Below, piece by piece: positions 8,428 through 15,892 of a DNA stretch of 64,000 nt. Positions within the stretch are counted from its first letter, which is position 1; each line of letters begins with the position of its first letter. Source of the stretch: Candidatus Pelagibacter communis (GTDB lineage: Bacteria > Pseudomonadota > Alphaproteobacteria > Pelagibacterales > Pelagibacteraceae); NCBI RefSeq assembly GCF_001180185.1, contig NZ_CVSS01000051.1, positions 1-64,000 of the forward strand. The letters are read 5' to 3'. A model generated the notes under the pieces. That model had not been told where the DNA came from and searched no databases. It saw only the letters and a program-made list of their open reading frames with translations. The position numbers and the translations under genes are program-made.

Positions 8428-9618
8428 TTATCTTTGTTTTTTAGTTTTGAATTTTCCGCCTTTAACTTCTTGTTCTAAGAAAGAACCTTCAGCTTCACCG
8501 ACGCTAGTAAAAGTAACTCCAGTTGCACCTTCGTAGTCAACTTTCTTACCTTTAGCTAATAAATCTAAACCTTTTTTAAGCTCACCCGGATAAATCTTTG
8601 TTCCAGGACCGTTAGCAACATCCATTACATTTTTTGCAATTGATGCTCTATCAGCTGAATTACCTGCTTGAATTGCTAAAACAATTAAAGCAGCTGCATC
8701 GTACGACTCTCCAGTATAAGGACCAGAGCTATCAATACCAGCTGCACTCGCAACTTTAGCAAATACTCCTGAACCTTTACCAGTTGATCCTGGCATAGAA
8801 CCAAAAGATTTCTTTAAGTCTTTTCCAAATGCGTCAACTAGTGATTGACCAATCATACCATCTGATAAAACAAATTTATCAAATGCACCTGAGTCCAAAG
8901 AAGCTTGTATAATTCCTTTACCACCTTGGTCTAGGTAACCGATAACAGCAACTGCATCACCACCTGCTGAAGCAAGTGTTGCTACTTCAGATGAGTAGTC
9001 TGCTTTTCCATCTTCGTGAGCATTAACAGTTGTTACTTTAATACCATGAGCTTCAACAGCCGCTTTGTAAACATCTGCTAAACCTTTTCCATAGTCATTG
9101 TTTGTATAAGTAATTGCAACACTTTTAACTTTTCTATCTTTAGTAATATCAGCTAAAATCTGACCACCTCTTGCATCTGATGGGGCAGTTCTAAAGAAAT
9201 AACCTTTGTCATCAAGAGTTGTTAATCCTGGTGATGTTGCTGATGGTGATATCATAACTACACCATTTGGTACTGCAACATTTGAGGCAATTGCTCCGGT
9301 TACACCTGAACAGTCAGCACCCATAATAGCTGCAACTCCCTGTGCGATCACTCCTTCTGCAGCCGCAGTTGCTGCTGCTGAGTCAACGCATGTTGAGTCT
9401 GCTCTAATTACTTCAATACTTTTTCCACCTAATAGTGAGCCAGAGTCTGATGCTTCTTTAAAAGCAAGCTCAGCTGAAGCTGCCATAGCTGGTGTTAGAG
9501 ATTCAATAGGACCAGTAAATCCTAAAATAATTCCCATTTTTAGTCCATGTCCATCTGCAGATGCGTTTGATGTGAAAGAAAACACAAACATAAATGCAGC
9601 GATAAATAGTTTTTTCAT
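8428..9618 (-). CDS. livK: Periplasmic substrate-binding protein of the Liv-type ABC transporter
   Basis: A type I periplasmic binding protein (family of LivK/UrtA/amide binders) of 396 residues. It has a signal peptide (MKKLFIAAFMFVFSFTSNASA) followed by GLKMGIILGFTGPIESLTPAMAASAELAFKEA, the classical start of the mature domain. An upstream in-frame ATG at 9642 exists, but the ATG at 9618 is preceded by AAGAGGAAG at ideal distance and begins the signal peptide, so it was chosen. It is convergent with livGFHM and probably supplies that transporter. The ligand cannot be read from sequence; the gene symbol names the family, not the specificity. Confidence 0.9.
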   Translation of the reverse strand: MKKLFIAAFMFVFSFTSNASADGHGLKMGIILGFTGPIESLTPAMAASAELAFKEASDSGSLLGGKSIEVIRADSTCVDSAAATAAAEGVIAQGVAAIMGADCSGVTGAIASNVAVPNGVVMISPSATSPGLTTLDDKGYFFRTAPSDARGGQILADITKDRKVKSVAITYTNNDYGKGLADVYKAAVEAHGIKVTTVNAHEDGKADYSSEVATLASAGGDAVAVIGYLDQGGKGIIQASLDSGAFDKFVLSDGMIGQSLVDAFGKDLKKSFGSMPGSTGKGSGVFAKVASAAGIDSSGPYTGESYDAAALIVLAIQAGNSADRASIAKNVMDVANGPGTKIYPGELKKGLDLLAKGKKVDYEGATGVTFTSVGEAEGSFLEQEVKGGKFKTKKQR

Positions 9619-9739
9619 TATCTTCCTCTTTATTGTTAACAATTTATAAAAGATAAATTAAAACCTATTTAAATAATATTTCAATAAACAATTTATTTAA
9701 TTTTAAAGAAAAACTGTGTAGAAATTCACATTTTACAAG

Positions 9740-10351
9740 TTAAAAGTACCGTTTAAATGTTTCATTGATGGACAAAACGCCATAGTCATTTAATCCACCA
9801 ATAATTAATTGTAATGCAACTAATAAAATAAATCCTAACCCAACGTAAACTATCCACAAATGTTTTTGGATATAATGAGCCAAATATGTTGCTAAAGCTC
9901 CAGTCAATACAACTGATAACATCAAACCAAAAATCATAAATCCAAAATATCCTTTTGCAGCAGCTACAACACCAATGACATTATCAAAACTGATCATGAT
10001 ATCTGCAAATAAAACTTTACCAATACTATTGATATATGAAGGCTCTTTAGTCTTATTTGTTTGAGATCTTACTTTTTTTATATCAACTAAATCTTTTCTA
10101 AGGTCATTAACTATCCAAATTAATAAAATGCCACCTAAAATTTTAACGAAATAAAATTCAAATAAATATGTAGCAAATATTGCAAAAAAAATTTTGAAAG
10201 CAAATGCTCCTATAACTCCCCACAGAATAATTTGTTTTCTGTTTTTTGGCACAAAATTCGCAGCTATCGAGCCAACTATAACAGCGTTATCTGCTGTAAG
10301 TATTAACGTGATAAAAATAATTTTCGTTAAAATTATAAGTTCTTCAATCAA
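9740..10351 (-). CDS. TerC/YjbE family integral membrane protein
   Basis: A 203-residue membrane protein of the TerC family with the paired acidic membrane motifs typical of it: TADNAVIVGSIAA near residue 19 and MISFDNVIGVVAAA near residue 119. Around seven membrane segments are expected. Relatives such as YjbE export manganese or handle other metals; that role is inferred. It is monocistronic in appearance, with 85 bases to the TPR gene upstream. Confidence 0.82.
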   Translation of the reverse strand: MIEELIILTKIIFITLILTADNAVIVGSIAANFVPKNRKQIILWGVIGAFAFKIFFAIFATYLFEFYFVKILGGILLIWIVNDLRKDLVDIKKVRSQTNKTKEPSYINSIGKVLFADIMISFDNVIGVVAAAKGYFGFMIFGLMLSVVLTGALATYLAHYIQKHLWIVYVGLGFILLVALQLIIGGLNDYGVLSINETFKRYF

Positions 10352-10436
10352 AGTAATAACTTATAATAAATAAATTAAATAAATTCAATTTATTCAATCT
10401 TATATTTCAAATTTAAGTGTAATTTCCTTAAAACAA

Positions 10437-10928
10437 TTAGTATTTTGAAACTTTTTTTCCAGCAATTATATCTTTTAGCTCCTGATATTCTTGACAATTG
10501 CAACTACTCAGAACTTCTAGTCTTTCAACTGCAAGATTATGTCTGTTAGTTGCAACATAAAGTTCACCAAGATATTCATTTATACCTACATGACTAGGAT
10601 CAATAGCCAGACCTTGTAAATAATATTTTTCGCCATTTTCATAGTCGCCAAGCTTACGAGTAGTGAAACCCAAATAATTTAAAGTATTTGGTTTATTTGG
10701 AAATTTTTTGTTAGATTGAAGTAATAATTTTTGAGCCTTTTCATATCTTTTTTTTGCTTTATCCAAATTATTTTTTTCTTCGAATTTTTTTGCTGCTTTT
10801 ATATGTGTAACAGCCATATCATATTGTGTTTTGGTCTTAGAGGAACCAGTATCACTTGATCCTGCAGAAAAAGAATTTGCAGTCAAAAGTAATGAGACAA
10901 ATAAAGAAATTATTAAATTTTTTTTCAT
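10437..10928 (-). CDS. Secreted tetratricopeptide repeat protein
   Basis: A 163-residue protein with an N-terminal signal peptide (ending near NSFSA) and at least two TPR units: PNTLNYLGFTTRKLGDYENGEKYYLQGLAIDPSH is split between them around residues 83-115. A CNC pair occurs near residue 143. TPR proteins mediate protein contacts in the periplasm or envelope; partner unknown. Its start overlaps the pxpA stop by four bases, so it is likely co-transcribed with pxpA. Confidence 0.75.
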   Translation of the reverse strand: MKKNLIISLFVSLLLTANSFSAGSSDTGSSKTKTQYDMAVTHIKAAKKFEEKNNLDKAKKRYEKAQKLLLQSNKKFPNKPNTLNYLGFTTRKLGDYENGEKYYLQGLAIDPSHVGINEYLGELYVATNRHNLAVERLEVLSSCNCQEYQELKDIIAGKKVSKY

Positions 10929-11701
10929 TTTGTAAATTTTTCCATTTTGTTAAGTTTTGTTAATTTAAGTCCATTATTTAACAAATTATCTCTGATAGAC
11001 TTTGCTGTTGCTAATGAACTCATATTATCGCCATGTATACATACAGAGTCGATTTCACAAGGTATTTGCTTTCCACTGTGACAATTAAGCGACTGATTTT
11101 TTACCATACTTAATACATGTTTTTTTGCAATTTCTGGATCAGTAATTAATGCGTGGGGTTTTTTTCTAGATACTAAATTTCCATCATCCTCGTAATTTCT
11201 ATCTGCAAATATTTCACAAGCAATTTTCATGTCTAATTTTTTTGCCGCCTCTTGCATTTTAGATCCAGTAGGGACCAGATAAATTAAATCTTTGCTAATT
11301 CCTTTAATTGTTTTTGCTAAGGTTGTAGCTAATTCAATATCTTCACACGCCATGTTATTTAGTGCACCATGAGGTTTTATATGAGATACATTTTCACCGT
11401 GTTTTGCAGCTATTCTTTGTAATACTTCAAACTGATCTATAATTAATTTTTTTATTTCAGAAGATGATAAATTCATTCTTTCTCTTCCAAAATTTTCTGG
11501 ATCGTTAAATGATGGATGCGCACCAATACTCACATTATTCTTTTTTGAAATTTCGATTACTTGATTCATGGTTTGTTCATCACCTGCATGATACCCACAT
11601 GCGACATTAGCTGAATTTACTATTTTTAATAAATCAGGATCATTTATATTCGAGTGATGTTTTGATTTTTCACCTAAATCACAATTTATATTAATTTCCA
11701 T
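10925..11701 (-). CDS. pxpA: 5-oxoprolinase subunit PxpA (LamB/YcsF family)
   Basis: This is the YcsF/LamB protein that with PxpB and PxpC hydrolyses 5-oxoproline (pyroglutamate) to glutamate with ATP. The N terminus MEININCDLGE is the family hallmark. Further motifs are SANVACGYHAGD, SIGAHPSFNDPENFGRE and HIKPHGALNNMA. An ATG 24 bases further upstream (11725) is open but would add eight residues not seen in the family, so the start at 11701 was chosen. It is divergent from pxpB and pxpC, with only 27 bases between starts. Confidence 0.9.
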   Translation of the reverse strand: MEININCDLGEKSKHHSNINDPDLLKIVNSANVACGYHAGDEQTMNQVIEISKKNNVSIGAHPSFNDPENFGRERMNLSSSEIKKLIIDQFEVLQRIAAKHGENVSHIKPHGALNNMACEDIELATTLAKTIKGISKDLIYLVPTGSKMQEAAKKLDMKIACEIFADRNYEDDGNLVSRKKPHALITDPEIAKKHVLSMVKNQSLNCHSGKQIPCEIDSVCIHGDNMSSLATAKSIRDNLLNNGLKLTKLNKMEKFTK

Positions 11702-11728
11702 AGTTATAATAGTTAAGTATAACATGAC

Positions 11729-12403
11729 ATGATAAAAAATATATCAAATCTTGGTGACTCAGCTGTGTATTGTGATTTTGGCAAAGATGTAAACAGAGAA
11801 ATAAATACTCAAGTAATTAAATATTTTAAAACTATTCAAAATAAAAATATTGAAGGAATAAATAATCTAACTCCTTCTTACAATAAATTGATTATATCGT
11901 TTGATCTTAAAAAAATTAATTTTAATAAACTTAAAAAGGTAATTGATAATATAGAAATTATTAAAGGCGATAGCATGCAAAACAAAAAATTTGAAATTCC
12001 TGTTTGTTGCGAAAAAGAATTTTCTTTGGATATAAAAAGATTAGAAGAAAAACTTAAGATGAAAGAAGAAAAAATATACGAGAGTTTTTTTGAAAAAGAA
12101 TTTTTTTGTTATATGACAGGTTTTATCGCAGGAATGCCATTTCTTGGAGATTTGGATGAAAACCTCAGAGCAAAACGTCTTGATACTCCTAGGGTTAAGG
12201 TTCCAAAAGGTTCAATTGGTTTGACTGAGCAATTTGCCAATATCTATACTTTTGAAAGCCCTGGAGGATGGAATATTATTGGAAATACTCCATTAAATAT
12301 TTTTGATAGCACTAAAGAAAAAGAACCCAATTTAATTAATCCGGGCGATTTAGTTACATTCAAAAGAATTAGTAAAGAAAAATATCAAAATTATCATGAA
12401 TAA
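11729..12403 (+). CDS. pxpB: 5-oxoprolinase subunit PxpB (KipI family)
   Basis: A KipI-family protein of 224 residues with the conserved FYMTGFIAGMPFLGDLDENL-like segment (here FFCYMTGFIAGMPFLGDL), RLDTPRVKVPKGSIGLTEQFANIYTFESPGGWNIIGNTPL and the end LINPGDLVTFKRIS. It works with PxpA and PxpC in 5-oxoproline hydrolysis. It overlaps pxpC by eight bases. Confidence 0.9.
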   Translation: MIKNISNLGDSAVYCDFGKDVNREINTQVIKYFKTIQNKNIEGINNLTPSYNKLIISFDLKKINFNKLKKVIDNIEIIKGDSMQNKKFEIPVCCEKEFSLDIKRLEEKLKMKEEKIYESFFEKEFFCYMTGFIAGMPFLGDLDENLRAKRLDTPRVKVPKGSIGLTEQFANIYTFESPGGWNIIGNTPLNIFDSTKEKEPNLINPGDLVTFKRISKEKYQNYHE

Positions 12404-13340
12404 AAATTATATTGAAATTATAAGGGCAGGTATTAATTCAACTTTCCAAGATCTTGGAAGAAACAATCTCTATCATATAGGTGTCCCATTCAGTGGAGCT
12501 ATGGATAACAGAAATTATTTATTGGCTAATAAACTTGTTGGAAATGATCATAATGATCCAGTGATAGAATTTGCTTATCAGGGACCTCATTTGAAATATT
12601 ACGGAGACAAATTAAATATCGCTATAACTGGTGATGTAACTTTTAAAATTAAAAAAGGTGATAATTTTGTTGATGGAGAATGTTATCAATCTTTTATTTT
12701 AGAAAATAATGATGAGCTAGATATTATATCAACTAATAAATCCGTTTATGGATATCTAGCAATCAGTGGTAAATTTGATTTAAAATTTCAATGGTCTAGT
12801 TGTTCAACTAATACTAAAGCAAAGATAGGATCTAACAATGGAGAAAAGTTGTCTGATAATCAAAAAATTACAATCAAAGAAATTAATAATAACTTTGTTA
12901 ATAAGAAATTAAATTATGTTAATACAAAAATAGAAAATATTAGAGTAATTAAAGGAACAAATTTTAATTATTTTTCTGAAGAGGGTAAGAAAATTTTTTT
13001 TAAAAATGAATTTAAAGTCTCTAAATTATCTGACCGTATGGGCATGAGATTAGAGGGGAAAAAAATAGAAAATATAGTTGATACTAATATTAGATCTGAG
13101 GGCTTAATTAAGGGCGTGATACAAGTGCCGGCTGATGGCAATCCAATAATAATGCTCTCAGATCATGGTACTATAGGGGGGTATCCTAAAATCGGCGTCG
13201 TTGTGAGTGCTGATTATGATAAGTTAGTTCAATTAACTCCTGGCTCAACTATCAAATTTCAAGAGATCGATTTAATTAGTGCAGAAACTCTTTTTAAACT
13301 GTATGACTTAGAGACTCAAAATTTAATTTCACAAATTTAA
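12396..13340 (+). CDS. pxpC: 5-oxoprolinase subunit PxpC (KipA family)
   Basis: This 314-residue KipA-type protein has the start IEIIRAGINSTFQDLGRNNLYHIGVPFSGAMD (residues 5 onward), a family signature, then NIAITGDVTFKI, and the late motif SDRMGMRLEG and PADGNPIIMLSDHGTIGGYPKIGVV. It is part of the PxpABC 5-oxoprolinase. It starts inside pxpB and ends one base into the next gene, so pxpB, pxpC and the transporter gene form one unit. Confidence 0.9.
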   Translation: MNKNYIEIIRAGINSTFQDLGRNNLYHIGVPFSGAMDNRNYLLANKLVGNDHNDPVIEFAYQGPHLKYYGDKLNIAITGDVTFKIKKGDNFVDGECYQSFILENNDELDIISTNKSVYGYLAISGKFDLKFQWSSCSTNTKAKIGSNNGEKLSDNQKITIKEINNNFVNKKLNYVNTKIENIRVIKGTNFNYFSEEGKKIFFKNEFKVSKLSDRMGMRLEGKKIENIVDTNIRSEGLIKGVIQVPADGNPIIMLSDHGTIGGYPKIGVVVSADYDKLVQLTPGSTIKFQEIDLISAETLFKLYDLETQNLISQI

Positions 13341-14218
13341 TGAATATTTTAAAAAGTTTACCTGGCCCATTACTGATATTTTTTGGTGCACTTAGTTTAA
13401 GCTTTGGTGGACTAATAGTAAAATCTTTTGAGGGAGCAACATTATGGCAGATATTATTTTGGAGATCCTTATTTTTCTCTCTTACCGTTTTAACTTTTTT
13501 GATAATCACTTATAAAAGCAAAGTTTTAAAATCGTTTCATGACTCTGGATTACCAGGTTTTATTGGTGGATTAATATTATCTATTGGTTTTTGTGGTTAT
13601 GTTTTTGCTATGTATAATACTACTGTTGCCAATACTAATTTCATCATATCACTTCAAATCTTATTTTTGGCTATATTTGGTTTCTTTTTCTTAAAAGAAA
13701 AAATTAATTTAATTACGTTAATCTCAATTATTTTAGCAATGTCTGGAGTGCTGTTAATGGTTGGAAATTCATTATCTCCAGGAGAATTATCTGGAAATTT
13801 AGCAGCTTTCACAATGCCAATTACTTTTGCAGTTTTGATAATGATCGTTAGAAAATTTCCATCAGTTGATATGGTCCCAGCACAGTTTGTTGCAGGGATA
13901 AGTTCATGTCTTATTGGTTTATCCCTTTCACCTACTATAATGATTTCACCTCATGATATTTTTTTAGGTTTTCTAGCTGGATTTTTTCAAATAGGTTTTG
14001 GTTTTATATTTATAACAATTGGTGCTAGAACAACCCCGTCTGCAGTGGTTGGAGTTATCATGTTATCCGAATCTGTCCTTGGTCCTATCTGGGCTTTTCT
14101 TTTTGTGAGCGAAATACCATCATTTTATGGGTTGATAGGAGGAGCAATAATATTTTTTGCTGTATTATTACAGTTTTACACACTTTTAAAAAAGCCAAAG
14201 ACAATTGTTTCCAATTGA
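13340..14218 (+). CDS. EamA/DMT family transporter
   Basis: A 292-residue protein with about ten hydrophobic segments in two halves, and the EamA-type features of LWQILFWRSLFFSLTVL in helix 2 and FFLKEKINLITLISIILAMSGVLLM at the end of the first half. Such proteins move small metabolites across the inner membrane, often outward. Its ATG overlaps the pxpC stop (TAATG), which links it to 5-oxoproline metabolism by position only. The substrate is unknown. Confidence 0.85.
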   Translation: MNILKSLPGPLLIFFGALSLSFGGLIVKSFEGATLWQILFWRSLFFSLTVLTFLIITYKSKVLKSFHDSGLPGFIGGLILSIGFCGYVFAMYNTTVANTNFIISLQILFLAIFGFFFLKEKINLITLISIILAMSGVLLMVGNSLSPGELSGNLAAFTMPITFAVLIMIVRKFPSVDMVPAQFVAGISSCLIGLSLSPTIMISPHDIFLGFLAGFFQIGFGFIFITIGARTTPSAVVGVIMLSESVLGPIWAFLFVSEIPSFYGLIGGAIIFFAVLLQFYTLLKKPKTIVSN

Positions 14219-14239
14219 CATTTTAAGTCACATATAGGA

Positions 14240-14407
14240 CTATTGGTCTACGGGAGAGACTACAGATTATTGTAGCGCCGAAGGAGCAACCACCCAGGAA
14301 TCTCTCAGGCAAAAAGGACCGTAGCATATTAACTCTGGAAAGAGATTTAATTCTCGCCGAAGGAGCAAAACTCTCAGGCAAATATACAGATGGGTACAAA
14401 GAGTTAA
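14240..14407 (+). promoter_or_regulatory. Tandem glycine riboswitch upstream of gcvT
   Basis: Two glycine aptamers lie head to tail. Each has the core GCCGAAGGAGCAA (14277-14289 and 14356-14368) followed by CTCTCAGGC (14302-14310 and 14371-14379). Aptamer I is closed by CTACGG/CCGTAG (14248-14253 with 14319-14324). Aptamer II is closed by TTAACTCT/AGAGTTAA (14329-14336 with 14400-14407). The second closing helix runs up to one base before the gcvT ATG at 14409 and includes its only purine-rich ribosome-binding stretch. Glycine riboswitches before gcvT are well known, including in SAR11. Confidence 0.96.
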
Positions 14408-14408
14408 T

Positions 14409-15512
14409 ATGGAAACAAAAAAAACATCGCTGTACCAGTTACATCAAGATTGTAATGCAAAATTTGTTGAATTTGCAGGTTATCAAATGCCGATACAATA
14501 TTCGGAAGGTATTGTTGAAGAACATAAATTCACTAGAAATCACTCTGGTATTTTTGATGTTTCACATATGGGTCAATTATTTATCTATGGTGGTGATGAA
14601 TTAATTAGAGATTTAGAAAAAATTTTTCCATTAGATTTGAAAAATTTGAAATTAAATCATTCTAAATACAGTTTCTTAATGGATAAAGATGCCGGGATAC
14701 ATGATGATTTAATTATCACAAAAACAAGTGAGGGTTTTTTGATAATTCTTAATGCAGCATGCAAAGATAATGACTTCAAAATTTTAAAAGAACTCCTTAA
14801 AGATAAGTACAAAATGATTATGGATGAAAATAGATCTTTAATTGCCATTCAAGGTCCTAAATCATCAGAAATTCTCAACGATGTTATTAATGGTGTAAAA
14901 GATCTTAATTTTATGTCTGGAAACTGGTTTACATTTGAAAATCAGAGAGTTTATATTACGCGATCTGGTTATACAGGTGAAGATGGTTTTGAGATATCAA
15001 TTGTAAATGATTTTGTAGATAAATTAACCAGGGAATTAATCAACAAAGGATCTAAATTAATAGGCCTAGGAGCAAGAGATACACTAAGATTGGAAGCTGG
15101 TTTATGTTTATATGGTCATGATCTAGATAAAGATAAAACTCCAGTGGAAGCAAATTTAAAGTGGGCTATTTCAAAAGAAAGAATATCTAAGGGAGATTTT
15201 ATAGGCTCTGACATAATTATTAAACAATTAAATGATGGTGTCAGTAAAATTAGAGTTGGAATTAAACCTGAGGGAAGAATTATTGCTAGAGAAAAAACAA
15301 AAATATTTAATCAATCAGATGTTCATATTGGAGAAATCACTAGTGGTACATTTGGACCAAGTGTTAATGGTCCTGTAGCAATGGGATATGTGGAAAATGA
15401 ATTTTCAAAAAAAAATACCAAAGTATTTTTAGAGGTAAGAGGAAAAAAACATCCTGCAAGTATTTGCAGTTTACCATTTTATAAAAAAAGTTATGTCAAA
15501 GGAGTAAATTAA
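14409..15512 (+). CDS. gcvT: Aminomethyltransferase, glycine cleavage system T protein
   Basis: GcvT transfers the methylene group from the aminomethyl-lipoyl H protein to tetrahydrofolate and releases ammonia. The 367-residue protein has the start [34 protein letters not shown], the folate-site region [13 protein letters not shown] (here [13 protein letters not shown]) and [22 protein letters not shown], all standard. It is the first gene of gcvT-gcvH-gcvP and lies directly behind the glycine riboswitch. Its stop overlaps the gcvH start (TAATG). Confidence 0.96.
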   Translation: METKKTSLYQLHQDCNAKFVEFAGYQMPIQYSEGIVEEHKFTRNHSGIFDVSHMGQLFIYGGDELIRDLEKIFPLDLKNLKLNHSKYSFLMDKDAGIHDDLIITKTSEGFLIILNAACKDNDFKILKELLKDKYKMIMDENRSLIAIQGPKSSEILNDVINGVKDLNFMSGNWFTFENQRVYITRSGYTGEDGFEISIVNDFVDKLTRELINKGSKLIGLGARDTLRLEAGLCLYGHDLDKDKTPVEANLKWAISKERISKGDFIGSDIIIKQLNDGVSKIRVGIKPEGRIIAREKTKIFNQSDVHIGEITSGTFGPSVNGPVAMGYVENEFSKKNTKVFLEVRGKKHPASICSLPFYKKSYVKGVN

Positions 15513-15892
15513 TGAGTGAAGTAAAATATTCAAAAGAGCACGAGTGGATTAAATTAGATGGAGATGTAGCAACAATTGGTATTACAAAACATGCCACAGA
15601 AATGTTAGGTGATATAGTTTTTGCAGAACTTCCAGAAAAAGGTTCTAATGTAGAGAAAGACGGGACAGCAGGTGTTGTGGAATCAACCAAAGCAGCTAGC
15701 GATGTATATACTCCTGTGAGTGGTGAAGTAGTTGATACAAATCAAGCTATAGTAGATGATCCATCAAAGATTAATCAAGATCCAGAAGATTCAGCTTGGT
15801 TCTTTAAACTTAAAATAAAAGATCCATCAGAAATGGATGCATTAATGAATAAAGATGATTACGATAAATTTGCAAAGGAGACTTCAGCATAA
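15512..15892 (+). CDS. gcvH: Glycine cleavage system H protein
   Basis: The lipoyl carrier of the glycine cleavage complex. At 126 residues it is of normal length. The lipoylated lysine is K60 in [18 protein letters not shown], and the start [20 protein letters not shown] is canonical. It shuttles the aminomethyl group from GcvP to GcvT. Its stop overlaps the gcvP ATG by one base. The fourth component, dihydrolipoamide dehydrogenase, is not in the window. Confidence 0.96.
   Translation: MSEVKYSKEHEWIKLDGDVATIGITKHATEMLGDIVFAELPEKGSNVEKDGTAGVVESTKAASDVYTPVSGEVVDTNQAIVDDPSKINQDPEDSAWFFKLKIKDPSEMDALMNKDDYDKFAKETSA

Noticed and set aside
9206-9649. 147-residue open frame on the plus strand opposite the binding protein gene
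   Set aside because: It is the antisense of a well-supported substrate-binding protein; its Ala/Ser/Pro-rich translation has no family pattern.
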